From Calditrichia bacterium (GTDB lineage Bacteria > Calditrichota > Calditrichia > Calditrichales > J004): a DNA stretch of 64,000 nt. The notes under the pieces were generated by a model. It did not search any database, was not told where the DNA came from, and was given only the letters and a program-made list of their open reading frames with translations. Numbering within the stretch: position 1 is the stretch's first letter; every line of letters starts with the position of its first letter. Shown here piece by piece: positions 23,290-33,158 of the stretch. The stretch lies in the NCBI GenBank assembly GCA_020635035.1, contig JACKAO010000007.1, forward strand, positions 1 through 64,000, given 5' to 3'. Position numbers and translations under genes: made by a program.

Positions 23290-24516
23290 TTAAATTGCAA
23301 CATAGGCAATAAAGATCTCGCTGAATTTTTCAAAATGGATTTCATACTTTTTAAGCGAAGCTGGTATAAGCAAAGATGAACCGGTTGATATTTTTATGCT
23401 GGATTTTTCTGTTATAAGATTTAACGCACCTTCAATTAAAATTAAAATCTGTACAGATTTTATTATATGTTTTTTGGATTCATTGGGTTTTCCAGATAAA
23501 AATTTTATTTGAAATTCAGGAACAGGAACACCATAAATATATTCATCAGTGTCTATTGCAGATTCAAATATTTCGGGTATTCCGGATTTATATTCCATTA
23601 TCTTAAGCAATGTCTCGGAGTCCTGGAATTTTGGAGTAAGCCCGGCGCGGACAACATTATCAGAATTCGCCATGCATTCAATAATATTACCTTCAAGGTA
23701 AGCGTGGGGAATTCCTGCATTGAGAAAAATACCCTGACCTTTTTTTAACTCAACAAGATTTAAAAGGTAAAGCGAGATTAAACCTATATCGCTTCCATAT
23801 TTATCATTCAAATCCAGAAAAAGTTTTTCTCTCAAATCTGGTACATCTTTATGCGCGTTGATTTTTATTCGCATTAATTTGATAGCAGTATCAAAATCAT
23901 TTTTCTTAAAGGAAACTATATGAGACAATTTCTCATATAGTTTTTTAAGGGCGCTTCTTTCATTCTTTGTTTCTTGAAATTCATTTACCAATTGTTCAAA
24001 GAATTTAGTACCTATAAATGATTTCAGCTCAGGAAAATTTTCAAATACAGACTGTATTTCCGGAAAAGGGCGAAAACCAATAAGAGCATATAAATTATCC
24101 AAAGCAATAGCTATTTCGGGTTTATGATTGTCATCCGGATAATTCACCGGATCTTTCTTATGAAGTAGTTCAGCTTGCTTTTTATTAGGATGTGCCTGGA
24201 TGGAAAGTGCTTCAGCTGCTGATAATACTTTAAACAAAAAAGGAAGTTTGTTCGAAAATCTTTTTGCGACTTCTTTTCCTAATATCTTTTCAGGATTTGC
24301 GTTGATAAATTCTTGCAGGTTCATTGACCCGGATTCGAGTTCAATAGACGACGGAGCTTTTGGATGTGCCCCCATCCAAAGTTCTGCATAGGGTTTATCT
24401 TTTTCTGGTATAAAGCCTAATAGCCTGGGTATAAAGGCCTGGTTATTTTTTGTGCCCCATGAGTAATTTTGAATTGGATTTTTTAACCTGTAGGGCTTTA
24501 TCTCAATAGTTTTCAT
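23290..24516 (-). CDS. manA: Mannose-6-phosphate isomerase, class I
   Basis: Interconverts mannose-6-phosphate and fructose-6-phosphate in the cytoplasm, feeding GDP-sugar synthesis. 408 aa with the type I signatures: SWGTKN at the start, zinc ligands in SIQAHPNKKQAELLH and NHKPEIAIAL, and NAGIPHAYLEGNIIECMANSDNVVRAG with a zinc His and catalytic region. The cupin C-terminal domain is present. The downstream neighbour on the same strand is an LLM oxidoreductase, which is unrelated metabolically. Confidence 0.92.
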   Translation of the reverse strand: MKTIEIKPYRLKNPIQNYSWGTKNNQAFIPRLLGFIPEKDKPYAELWMGAHPKAPSSIELESGSMNLQEFINANPEKILGKEVAKRFSNKLPFLFKVLSAAEALSIQAHPNKKQAELLHKKDPVNYPDDNHKPEIAIALDNLYALIGFRPFPEIQSVFENFPELKSFIGTKFFEQLVNEFQETKNERSALKKLYEKLSHIVSFKKNDFDTAIKLMRIKINAHKDVPDLREKLFLDLNDKYGSDIGLISLYLLNLVELKKGQGIFLNAGIPHAYLEGNIIECMANSDNVVRAGLTPKFQDSETLLKIMEYKSGIPEIFESAIDTDEYIYGVPVPEFQIKFLSGKPNESKKHIIKSVQILILIEGALNLITEKSSIKISTGSSLLIPASLKKYEIHFEKFSEIFIAYVAI

Positions 24517-24528
24517 CTAAAATCCTGA

Positions 24529-25575
24529 TTAGTGTGCGTCTGAATGGGATAATTCTTTTTTTATAACCGGGGCAACTTTTTCTCCAAATAGTTCAATACT
24601 TCGCAAGATGCTTTTATGTGGCATTGTTCCAACACTGAATTGGAGTAAAAAGCGATCCATTTTGAACAAATCGTATTCATATAGAATTTTATCTATCACT
24701 TGTTGCGGACTTCCTACCAATAGTGAGCCCTGTTCAGAACGCATTGCATCGTATTGCTGCCTATTGGTTGGGGGCCAGCCGCGTTCTCTTCCTATTGCAG
24801 ACATTACAACGGAATATGGCCCATAATATTCATCCGCGGCTTTTTGAGAATCTTCTGCTATAAACCCATGAGAATTTATACTTACTTTAAAGTTTTCAGA
24901 TGGAAAACTGGTTTGAATGGCTGCTTCTCGGTAAAGTTGGATAAGCGGAGTAAACCGTGATGGCATTCCTCCTATTATCGCTAAAGCCAGAGGCAATCCA
25001 TGATTTGCTGCACGAACGACTGATTCCGGAGTGCCTCCAACTGCAACCCAAACAGGAAGCTTTTGATTATATGAACGCGGATAGACAGATAAATTATTTA
25101 TAGCAGGGCGAACGGTCCCAGTCCATGTTACTTTTTCAGAATCTCTTATCCTTAAAAGCAGTTCCAGTTTTTCTTCAAATAAAATATTGTAATCTTCCAG
25201 ATTATAACCAAAAAGTGGAAAGGACTCGATAAAAGAACCTCTTCCGGCCATTATTTCAGCACGGCCTTTTGATAACAAATCAAGCGTGGCAAATTGTTGA
25301 TAAACTCTCACCGGGTCATCCGAACTTAAAACGCTTACCGCACTTGTCAGCTTGATATTTTTTGTCCTGGTTGCAGCCGCAGCTAATATCACAGCAGGGG
25401 CAGAAACAATAAAATCGCGCCGATGATGCTCACCAACTCCAAAAACATCAAGTCCCAGCTGATCGGCCAATTCAATTTCTTCCAATAGATTTGCAAAGCG
25501 TTCTTGTGCGCTAATGGTTTTGCCAGTAGCAGGATCTGATGTGAGCTCCCCAAATGTATAAATTCCTAATTCCAT
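24529..25575 (-). CDS. LLM-class flavin-dependent oxidoreductase
   Basis: A luciferase-like monooxygenase using reduced flavin; the substrate is unknown. Start at 25575 (MELGIYTFGEL) with GGGAATAT just upstream. Family features: LADQLGLDVFGVGEHHRRDF near residues 35-55, LTSAVSVLSSDDPVRVYQQFATLD, GRAEIMAGRGSF and PVWVAVGGTPESVVRAA. 348 aa is normal. It is 12 bp upstream of manA on the same strand and may share its transcript. Confidence 0.88.
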   Translation of the reverse strand: MELGIYTFGELTSDPATGKTISAQERFANLLEEIELADQLGLDVFGVGEHHRRDFIVSAPAVILAAAATRTKNIKLTSAVSVLSSDDPVRVYQQFATLDLLSKGRAEIMAGRGSFIESFPLFGYNLEDYNILFEEKLELLLRIRDSEKVTWTGTVRPAINNLSVYPRSYNQKLPVWVAVGGTPESVVRAANHGLPLALAIIGGMPSRFTPLIQLYREAAIQTSFPSENFKVSINSHGFIAEDSQKAADEYYGPYSVVMSAIGRERGWPPTNRQQYDAMRSEQGSLLVGSPQQVIDKILYEYDLFKMDRFLLQFSVGTMPHKSILRSIELFGEKVAPVIKKELSHSDAH

Positions 25576-25761
25576 ATATTCCCGGCTAAATTTATATTTA
25601 TGAAGCAATCTTATAAAAATTAATCATTATAATGAAATCAATTTTCTCAAAGAATCCTGATAAAATAATGCAGTAAACAATGTTTTATATTATCTTTCAC
25701 GAATTGATACGATTTCAAAATATATAATCTGAATAAAAAAATAATTGTATTCCAAAACTAT

Positions 25762-27063
25762 ATGACTTTAAAAGATATTGAGCAAAATGGTGTAATTGGT
25801 GCCGGAGGTGCCGGTTTTCCAACCCATATTAAACTTAATTCCCAACCGGAAATCGTAATAATGAATGCAGCTGAATGTGAACCTTTGCTGCACAAGGACA
25901 TGGAGATGTTACTTCATTTTCCGGATCAGATTTTACATGGCTTGATGGATGTTATCCGTCTTACCGGAGCAAAAAAGGGAATTATTGGTATTAAAAATAA
26001 AAATCGTAAAGTAATAGATTTACTCAATTCTAAAATTAGTGATCCAATTAAAGTTGTTGAGCTGGATGATGTATATCCTGCAGGAGATGAAATAACTCTT
26101 ATTTATATGACAACCGGGCGTATTGTTCAACCTGGCAATCTCCCTGTATCGGTTGGATGTGTTGTTCAGAATGTTGAAACACTCTACAACATTGCTTCAA
26201 ATAAGCCTGTTGTTGAAAAATTTATTTCAGTTGCGGGAGCAGTAGAAAATCCGGCGACTGTTAAAGTGCCGGTCGGAATTTCCTTTCGTGAAGTTTTAAA
26301 AAATTTCAGCATTACCGTAGTTGATTACAAAGTCCGTTCCGGCGGATTGATGATGGGGGAGCTGGAAACTGATCTGGATAAACCCGTTTCAAAAAAAACG
26401 GGGGCACTTATTGTACTGCCTTCCGGGCATCACTGCGTGACAATGTATAATCGTTTTGCAACAGACCATGATACCGATCGTATCGCCAAAGCCGGGTGTG
26501 ATCAGTGTTATTTTTGTACAGAATTTTGTCCCAGGTATCTTTTGGGACACCCGGTCAGGCCTGAAACAGCCATGCGTAATCGTATGTTTACCAGAGAAGA
26601 ATATCCGATGATCGATCCGGGAAATTTTTCGTGTTGTGAGTGTAACCTGTGTACAATGTATGCCTGTCCTGAAGGACTTGATCCCAAAGGCGCAACTGTT
26701 ATAGAAAAAAGATTACTAAAGGCACAGGATATAAAATGGCAGGGTAATGACGTTTCGGTTCACCCTATGTTTGAATACCGCAAGGTTCCGACAAAAAAAT
26801 TAATGCAGAGACTGGATGTATTGATGTTTGATGACAAAGGACCGTTAATGGATTTAGAGTTTTTGCCGGAATTTGTTGATATTCCATTGGATCAACACAT
26901 CGGTGCACCAGCTAAATCTATTGTTCGGGAAGGGGATCTTGTGAAAAAATATCAGTTGATCGCAAAATCTATGGCAAATGTTTCAAGCAATGTACATGCA
27001 TCAATCGATGGGAAAATTAAACAGATCACCGAAAAAAAAATCACAATTTTACGGGAAAAATAA
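25762..27063 (+). CDS. pduS: PduS-like flavo-iron-sulfur protein of a microcompartment
   Basis: N-terminal RnfC/NuoF-like FMN domain (GVIGAGGAGFPTHIKL, NAAECEP), an SLBB segment, then two 4Fe-4S clusters: C246-x2-C249-x2-C252-x3-C256 and C292-x-C294-x2-C297-x4-C302. 433 aa fits PduS, a cobalamin reductase/electron carrier thought to move electrons across the shell of B12-type microcompartments and their relatives. It abuts the PduT-like shell gene with no gap, and PduS is known to bind PduT. Expected location: the shell or lumen. Confidence 0.85.
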   Translation: MTLKDIEQNGVIGAGGAGFPTHIKLNSQPEIVIMNAAECEPLLHKDMEMLLHFPDQILHGLMDVIRLTGAKKGIIGIKNKNRKVIDLLNSKISDPIKVVELDDVYPAGDEITLIYMTTGRIVQPGNLPVSVGCVVQNVETLYNIASNKPVVEKFISVAGAVENPATVKVPVGISFREVLKNFSITVVDYKVRSGGLMMGELETDLDKPVSKKTGALIVLPSGHHCVTMYNRFATDHDTDRIAKAGCDQCYFCTEFCPRYLLGHPVRPETAMRNRMFTREEYPMIDPGNFSCCECNLCTMYACPEGLDPKGATVIEKRLLKAQDIKWQGNDVSVHPMFEYRKVPTKKLMQRLDVLMFDDKGPLMDLEFLPEFVDIPLDQHIGAPAKSIVREGDLVKKYQLIAKSMANVSSNVHASIDGKIKQITEKKITILREK

Positions 27064-27633
27064 ATGGCAGGAAATGCAATTGGTATCATCGAGCTGGCAA
27101 GTATTTATAAAGGATACGCTGTTCAGGATGAAGTACTAAAAACAGCCAATGTTGAAAAGGTGATAGCGCGGACAATTTGCTCGGGTAAATACCTGATGAT
27201 AGTCCGGGGAAATGTTGCAGATGTTGAGATTGCAATCCGTGTTGCAGCGGACGTCGGTGGTTTTTCAGTTGTAAATGTTACTACAATACCAAATGTCGAT
27301 CCACGGGTGTTTCCTGCAATAGCCGGTGCGACAACTCTTCAGCTTGATAAAAAAGAAAAAGCAATCGGAGCCATGCTGATTATCGAAACATTTTCTGTGG
27401 TCTCTGCGATTAAAGCTGCCGATTTTGCTGTTAAAGAAGCCGATCTTGATTTATTAAGGATACACCTTGCGATGGCAGTCGGCGGAAAAGGTTTTATTGT
27501 GATTACCGGTGATATTGGTGCCCTGGAATCGGCAGTACAGCCGGCACTGGAATATATCAAGCAAGATGGTATGCTTTGCGGGTATGTGATTATTAAAAAT
27601 CCACATGATGAAGTTTTGAAAGAATTAATTTAA
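27064..27633 (+). CDS. pduT: PduT-like tandem BMC-domain shell protein
   Basis: Two BMC domains (about residues 4-90 and 95-185; AIGIIELASIYKGYAV and AIGAMLIIETFSVVSAIKAAD). 189 aa is the size of trimeric pseudohexamer PduT. C39 in IARTICSGKYLMIV corresponds to the pore cysteine that holds a 4Fe-4S cluster at the trimer axis in PduT, so electron transfer with the adjacent PduS-like protein is likely. It starts one base after the pduS-like stop. Confidence 0.88.
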   Translation: MAGNAIGIIELASIYKGYAVQDEVLKTANVEKVIARTICSGKYLMIVRGNVADVEIAIRVAADVGGFSVVNVTTIPNVDPRVFPAIAGATTLQLDKKEKAIGAMLIIETFSVVSAIKAADFAVKEADLDLLRIHLAMAVGGKGFIVITGDIGALESAVQPALEYIKQDGMLCGYVIIKNPHDEVLKELI

Positions 27634-27642
27634 GGCATCCAG

Positions 27643-28410
27643 ATGCAAACGGAATGGTCCGTTAAAAGAGATATTGTTGAAGTAGGGAAAAGATTGTGGC
27701 AGCGCCAGTTTGTTGCGGCAAATGATGGAAACATCAGCGTAAAGCTTGATGAAAAGTTTTTACTGGCAACACCAACAGGTGTAAGTAAAGGCTTCATGAA
27801 TGCTGAAATGCTTGTGCGCACGGATATGAATGGACAACCCATCTCAAAAAACCCCAAATTTAAACCTTCCAGCGAAATTTTAATGCATCTCGAAGTTTAC
27901 AAAAACCGACCTGAAATCAATGCCGTTGTACATGCACACCCGGTGTACTGCACAGCCTTCGCTGTTGCCGGTATCCCGCTGGATAAATGCATCCTGCCGG
28001 AAGCAATTGTAACTCTTGGAATTGTCCCAATCGCTCCCTTCGGCTTACCTTCAACAAACGAAATCCCTGAATCGATCAGGCCTTTTTTAAAAACGTCGGA
28101 TGCGATTTTACTTCAAAATCATGGTGCACTTACTTTTGGTAAAGATCTGTTTGAAGCATATTACCGGATGGAAACCCTGGAACATTCGGCAAGCATAATC
28201 TGGCATGCGCAACAATTGGGTACTCCGAATATTTTATCAGAAAAGGATAGAGACAGACTGCAGCATCTCAGACAGAAATACGGAATCGAAGCCAGCGCAT
28301 CACCATGTAAGCCGTCAGAAGATGAGCCCACCACAAATAAATCCAAATCAGATATCAGTGATGAAAAAATTCGTGAAATAACAAGAAATATTAAGAGCCG
28401 ATTAAAATAA
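27643..28410 (+). CDS. Class II aldolase with encapsulation-like C-terminal helix
   Basis: Fuculose/rhamnulose-1-phosphate aldolase family: GNISVKLDEKFLLATPTGVSKG, zinc ligands HAHP and a later His in LLQNHGALTFG, and the catalytic Glu region of SSEILMHLEVYK. In PVM-type microcompartments this enzyme splits fuculose- or rhamnulose-phosphate to lactaldehyde. After residue about 215 a Pro/Ser/Thr/Lys linker leads to an amphipathic end helix (SDEKIREITRNIKSRLK), as in cargo-targeting peptides. Located 9 bp after the shell gene. Confidence 0.88.
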   Translation: MQTEWSVKRDIVEVGKRLWQRQFVAANDGNISVKLDEKFLLATPTGVSKGFMNAEMLVRTDMNGQPISKNPKFKPSSEILMHLEVYKNRPEINAVVHAHPVYCTAFAVAGIPLDKCILPEAIVTLGIVPIAPFGLPSTNEIPESIRPFLKTSDAILLQNHGALTFGKDLFEAYYRMETLEHSASIIWHAQQLGTPNILSEKDRDRLQHLRQKYGIEASASPCKPSEDEPTTNKSKSDISDEKIREITRNIKSRLK

Positions 28411-28442
28411 TCCCAACCACCCATAACAGCAGAGAAGAACTG

Positions 28443-30932
28443 ATGAACAGACTATTATTTTTATTACTTTTTCCATTTTTATTAATGGCACAATTATTTG
28501 AAGCAAATGAATCCTTTGTCGCTGATAAAATACTTGTTGTCAAGTTGCCGCAATCCAATCGAACATCAATGTTTCCAAAAGATGCTGTGCTTGCCGATCT
28601 GCTGGATGGAAAATTTAATGTACCGACAGCTGGTCAAAAAATAGATTTTGGTGGTGAAGAATCCGAATGGCAAGAGCTTTCAGCGAATGAAGATGGCTGG
28701 TTTGAAGATCGTTTGCTTGCAGGTGCTTATGCTTATCTGAAGATTGAGTTGAATGCAGAACAGGATGTATTGCTTGAAGGTTTGCTGCATGACATGGTTT
28801 ATGTAAACGGAACCCCACGCATTGGTAATCGCTATCAATGGAAAGAAGAATTTGAATCCTGGGAGCCGAGATCTGATTATTCATTGATGCCTGTAAAACT
28901 AAACAAAGGAGTGAATCATCTTTTATTTCGCTGCAGCCGTGGCGGCCTTAAAATCAAAATTCACCCGGTTGAACAAAAGATCTTTTTTAATATAAATGAC
29001 CGAACTTATCCTGATTTACTGATCGGAGAAAACGTTGATCACTGGGTAGCAACAATCATCGTAAACGCTTCAGATAAAATGTTGGAAAAAGCAATTTTAA
29101 CAGGCAAAAGCAAGAACGGCCTAACCGTTGAAACTGAGATACCGGCTATACTTCCTTATTCTCTTCGTAAAATCAAATTTAAAATTTCTGGAAAAGCATT
29201 ACTTCAAAAAGAAGAATTTATAATTCCGCTCAGTGTCCGGGATCAATCAGGAAAAGAGCTGGCAAATACTGAATTTCCAATGCGTGCAGTTGACCAAAAT
29301 GAAACATATCGCCGGACTTTTATTAGCGGAATAGATGGAAGTGTTCAGTATTATGCTGTAAATGAAGCGCGCAAAAAAGATGATCATTCCAAAGCCTTAT
29401 ACCTTTCACTGCATGGTGCAAATGTTGAAGCATGGAACCAGGCGAACGCATATTTCCCCAAAATGGAAGGTCATATTATTTCCCCCACTAATCGCCGTCC
29501 CTTTGGTTATAACTGGGAAGACTGGGGCAGGATTGATGCTCTGGAAGTTCTCAGACAGGCAAATAAAAATTATAATATCGCGGCTGACAGAGTTTATCTG
29601 ACCGGACACAGTATGGGTGGGCATGGCACATGGATTATAGGGGCAACTTACCCAGGTTCGTTTGCATCGATTGGCCCAAGTGCCGGCTGGATCAGTTTCT
29701 GGACCTACCGTTTTCGTGATGAAATGGACCTGGGATCGGATGCTGCCAGGCTGCTGATGCGTTCTGCAAATCCGCATAATACATTTGCGCTGGCAGAAAA
29801 TTTTACGGATCAGGGTATTTATATTCTCCATGGACAAGATGATGACAATGTTAGAATCGATCAGGCCTATAAAATGATTGACCGTTTAAAAGAATTAAAC
29901 AAAAACTATCTTTTTCATGAAGAACCGGATGCCGGACACTGGTGGGATAATGATGATGCTCCCGGAGCACAGTGCGTCGACTGGCCGCAGATGTTCGATT
30001 ATTTTAACAGTACCCGAATTGCTCAGAATGATGAAACCCGAAGGATTAAATTTTTAACGTTTGATCCCGGGATATCCGCCTGGAACAAGTGGATTGGTAT
30101 CTATTCACAGCAAAAACAACTGGAGAAATCAGTGATTGATGCATTGTTTGAACCGGGTATAAACCGATTTAAATGCACGACTGAAAATGTAGAGTGTCTG
30201 GCCGTGGATGTTTCCTGGATGAAAAAAGGCGATAGTTTACATTTTATCCTGGATAAGACTGATAGTTTAATGGTGATCTCAAAATCCGATACGATTTATT
30301 TTAAACAGGAAAAAGGAAGATGGGATCAAACGCAAAAACCATCTTTAGCTGAAAAAGGTCCGCATCGCAACGGGGCGTTTAAATATGCTTTTAATCATAA
30401 TGTTGTTTTTGTTGTCGGGACGGCAGGAAACGCGGAAGAAAATAAATGGGCAATTGAGAAAGCCCGTTATGATGCCGAAACATTCTGGTACCAGGGTAAT
30501 GCATCCATTGATATAATACCTGATACAGAATTCAGTGCCAAAGCCTGTCAGGATCGTTCTGTAATATTGTATGGAAACTCCGAAACAAATACAGCCTGGA
30601 AAGAATTATTAGCCGATTCCCCGGTACAGGTTTACAAAGACCGCGTCCGGGTTGGTGAAAAAGTGTATACTGGTTCAGATCTGGCCATATTAATGATCCG
30701 GCCTCGTACCGATAGTAAAATTGCCTCCGTAGGGATTGTCTCCGGGAGCGGAATACAAGGAATGCGTCTTACGGATTCTCAGCCATATTTGTATGCAGGA
30801 CACGGTTTTCCGGATTGTATCGTGTTTAACAGTTTAATCCTTTCTGGAGGTGAAAAAGCCGTTAAAGCAGCTGGTTTCTTTGATAATGACTGGTCACTTA
30901 ACGCGAGCAATTTTTTGCTGGAAAATGAATAA
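28443..30932 (+). CDS. Secreted alpha/beta-hydrolase (prolyl-oligopeptidase/esterase type)
   Basis: 829 aa with a signal peptide (MNRLLFLLLFPFLLMAQLFE). Residues about 30-300 are a beta-rich accessory domain; about 300-520 form an alpha/beta hydrolase: nucleophile S390 in GHSMGGHGTW, acid D467 in ILHGQDDDNV and H499 in DAGHWWDN. The C-terminal third is unassigned. It is probably a periplasmic or surface esterase/peptidase. It follows the microcompartment genes by 32 bp, so it might release acylated sugars that feed them; this is inference. Confidence 0.8.
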   Translation: MNRLLFLLLFPFLLMAQLFEANESFVADKILVVKLPQSNRTSMFPKDAVLADLLDGKFNVPTAGQKIDFGGEESEWQELSANEDGWFEDRLLAGAYAYLKIELNAEQDVLLEGLLHDMVYVNGTPRIGNRYQWKEEFESWEPRSDYSLMPVKLNKGVNHLLFRCSRGGLKIKIHPVEQKIFFNINDRTYPDLLIGENVDHWVATIIVNASDKMLEKAILTGKSKNGLTVETEIPAILPYSLRKIKFKISGKALLQKEEFIIPLSVRDQSGKELANTEFPMRAVDQNETYRRTFISGIDGSVQYYAVNEARKKDDHSKALYLSLHGANVEAWNQANAYFPKMEGHIISPTNRRPFGYNWEDWGRIDALEVLRQANKNYNIAADRVYLTGHSMGGHGTWIIGATYPGSFASIGPSAGWISFWTYRFRDEMDLGSDAARLLMRSANPHNTFALAENFTDQGIYILHGQDDDNVRIDQAYKMIDRLKELNKNYLFHEEPDAGHWWDNDDAPGAQCVDWPQMFDYFNSTRIAQNDETRRIKFLTFDPGISAWNKWIGIYSQQKQLEKSVIDALFEPGINRFKCTTENVECLAVDVSWMKKGDSLHFILDKTDSLMVISKSDTIYFKQEKGRWDQTQKPSLAEKGPHRNGAFKYAFNHNVVFVVGTAGNAEENKWAIEKARYDAETFWYQGNASIDIIPDTEFSAKACQDRSVILYGNSETNTAWKELLADSPVQVYKDRVRVGEKVYTGSDLAILMIRPRTDSKIASVGIVSGSGIQGMRLTDSQPYLYAGHGFPDCIVFNSLILSGGEKAVKAAGFFDNDWSLNASNFLLENE

Positions 30933-31092
30933 TTTTATAAAAAGCAAGCAGAGCTTAACCGATAATATTTATAGCAAAATAAAATAAGTATTGTAAAAGG
31001 CATTTTATATGTTGTACATTAAAAACTGAAATGAACAAAAAAGGTGTACAAACATATAATTATATGTTTTTAAGATTCAGGGTTAAAGTTGT

Positions 31093-31335
31093 ATGAATAA
31101 GTTCATGCTGGTGCAAAAGAAAAAAATAGAAATTGATAAATGGTGCGAAGGGTGTGCTACAAATAATGATCCCGGGCAGGATTATGTTTTGGATTGGATT
31201 AACAGGAACGGATCCTGGTTTAGAAAAGCCTGGGAAAGATCTTTATGTAAAAATTGCGTTTTTATTGATGAATGTGGTATCGATCTGAAATCATGCTGTG
31301 AAAAATTCTCAGCAAAAATAAAAAATGTCAGTTAA
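31093..31335 (+). CDS. Small cysteine-rich hypothetical protein, 80 aa
   Basis: Cysteines occur as CEGC (18, 21), CKNC (52, 55), C61 and CC (68-69), enough for one zinc or Fe-S site. The middle is aromatic (LDWINRNGSWFRKAWERS). No signal peptide. It stands alone, converging with the LOG-family gene. Family not recognised. Confidence 0.5.
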   Translation: MNKFMLVQKKKIEIDKWCEGCATNNDPGQDYVLDWINRNGSWFRKAWERSLCKNCVFIDECGIDLKSCCEKFSAKIKNVS

Positions 31336-31352
31336 ATAATTCTATTCCCCTG

Positions 31353-31895
31353 TCAGGCTTGATTTACTGCAAGTTTTCTGGAAATTTGTTCTGTTAATAG
31401 TTTAAAGGCCGGAAAGCAGGGGATTTCCATTTTTAAACCTTTAACTTCTCCTATATCGTTCATATAGCCAAAAACAGTGCGGTTATAGCGTAAGGCCAAT
31501 TCTGCTTCACTTGCTGTTCCCAATCCGCCGGGTAATACAATGATTATCTCAGAACTTAAAATGTTAAGATGGTTTCGGGATAACAAGAATGTTCCTTCCG
31601 CTCCCTTTAAAGATAAATGTGTATAAATCGGTAACTCAATCCATTGATTTGGGTACCCATCAGGTGTTGCATAACCTGAATCTGAAATATGGCCTGGAAT
31701 AATACCAATACTCAATCCGGCCCGATTGCTTACTTCGCAAAAAGCCTGACTTACTGCAGCCATAACCCCGGCACCACCGCCTGTTAAAAGATGAAAACCT
31801 GATTCGGCAATCCATTTTCCCAAGGGTTGACATTTTTCAATATGAGAATCCTTGCCGGAACCCATAACACCAATGACAATTCTTCTGTTGAGCAT
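31353..31895 (-). CDS. LOG-family (TIGR00725-type) nucleotide-binding protein
   Basis: 180 aa with VIGVMGSGKDSH, a GGGAGVMAAVSQAF loop and the signature PGGLGTASE, the phosphoribohydrolase motif of LOG/lysine decarboxylase-like Rossmann proteins. Several members remove ribose-5-phosphate from nucleotides; this subfamily is uncharacterised. It is downstream of and 5 bp from the gamma-synthase-like gene on the same strand, so they are cotranscribed. Confidence 0.8.
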   Translation of the reverse strand: MLNRRIVIGVMGSGKDSHIEKCQPLGKWIAESGFHLLTGGGAGVMAAVSQAFCEVSNRAGLSIGIIPGHISDSGYATPDGYPNQWIELPIYTHLSLKGAEGTFLLSRNHLNILSSEIIIVLPGGLGTASEAELALRYNRTVFGYMNDIGEVKGLKMEIPCFPAFKLLTEQISRKLAVNQA

Positions 31896-31900
31896 TTAAT

Positions 31901-33040
31901 TTATGCCATTGCCTGTTCGATGTCTTCAATAATATCGGCTGCATCTTCAATACCGACTGACAATCTTAAAAGCTGATCACTTATGCCGATGACCGCCCGT
32001 TGCTGCGATGTAAGCAGAGAGTGGGAAGTTAATGCCGGAGAGCAAATAGTTGTTTCCACACCGCCAAGGCTCATTGAAGGTAAAATCATTTTCAGATTTT
32101 TCTGGAATTGCGTTGTGTCATGGCTGGCATTTAATTCAAACGACAACATACCGCCAAAGCCATGCATTTGCCTTTTAGCAATCGTGTGACCTGTATGGGA
32201 TTCAAGGCCCGGGTAAAAAACCTTTTCTATTTTTTTGTGTCCAAGAAGATGTTTTGCAATTTCTAATGCGTTTTTATTCTGCTGTTCAACACGTAGTGCC
32301 AGGGTTTTAATACTTCTCTCAAGCAAATAACAGGTCTGGGCGTTCAGGTTGCCGCCAAAGTTGCGGGCTTTTTTTATAATGTTTGGCATCAGGTTGTTAT
32401 TTGTAATAACTGCTCCGGCAGAAATATCACTATGCCCACCCAGGTATTTCGTAGCGCTGTGAACCACAATATCGATCCCATAGTCTAGGGGCACCTGGTT
32501 TACAGGTGAAGCGAATGTGTTGTCAATAATTGTTATGATGTTCTTTTTACCCGCAACATCAGCAACCATTTCCAGATCTGTTATATCAAGCAGGGGATTG
32601 GAAGGGGTTTCAATATAAATCATCCGGGTTTTATTGTTGATCAGCGACTCAAAGTCTTCACGAGCTGTTCCTTTTGTCACATCATAACTAATTCCACAAT
32701 CAGGAAAACTGTTTTCAATAAAATTTGTTGTTCCGCCATACAATCCTTTCTGTACAATAACATGATCGCCATTCTTTACTATACTAAAGATTGCAGTACT
32801 GATTGCAGCCATTCCCGAACTGAATACCAATGCTGATTCGCCATTTTCCAGTTCTGCTAATTTTTTTGCAAGAACATCCTGGTTCGGTGTATTGAAATAC
32901 CGTGGGTACTGTTTCTTATCCATTTCCAGGTAAGCAAATGATGTAGAAGGATAGATGGGAGTAATTGATCCACGGGTGTGCGGATCAATCATACTGCCGC
33001 TATGGACACATTTTGTTCTAAATGCTTTGTCAGATGGCAT
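31901..33040 (-). CDS. Cys/Met-metabolism PLP enzyme (cystathionine synthase/lyase type)
   Basis: 379 aa with the fold-type I pattern: FNTPNQDVLAKKLAELENG, SSGMAAISTA, IETPSNPLLDITD, IIDNTFASP, PLP-lysine in VVHSATKYLGGHSD and GGMLSFEL. The family cleaves or forms cystathionine or degrades methionine; the exact activity cannot be fixed from sequence. ATG 33040 is followed by a family-typical N-terminus (FRTKCVHSGSM). A second, distinct member is at 62437. Confidence 0.88.
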   Translation of the reverse strand: MPSDKAFRTKCVHSGSMIDPHTRGSITPIYPSTSFAYLEMDKKQYPRYFNTPNQDVLAKKLAELENGESALVFSSGMAAISTAIFSIVKNGDHVIVQKGLYGGTTNFIENSFPDCGISYDVTKGTAREDFESLINNKTRMIYIETPSNPLLDITDLEMVADVAGKKNIITIIDNTFASPVNQVPLDYGIDIVVHSATKYLGGHSDISAGAVITNNNLMPNIIKKARNFGGNLNAQTCYLLERSIKTLALRVEQQNKNALEIAKHLLGHKKIEKVFYPGLESHTGHTIAKRQMHGFGGMLSFELNASHDTTQFQKNLKMILPSMSLGGVETTICSPALTSHSLLTSQQRAVIGISDQLLRLSVGIEDAADIIEDIEQAMA

Positions 33041-33158
33041 ATTTTTTTTACCTGTTTTAGTAGTTGTCTTTGAATATTAAACTTTCATAAAAGTTAATGA
33101 ATGCTGGATTTAAAGCAATTTCAAATATAGCGGAAGTTTTTAAAATTAGATGATCAAA

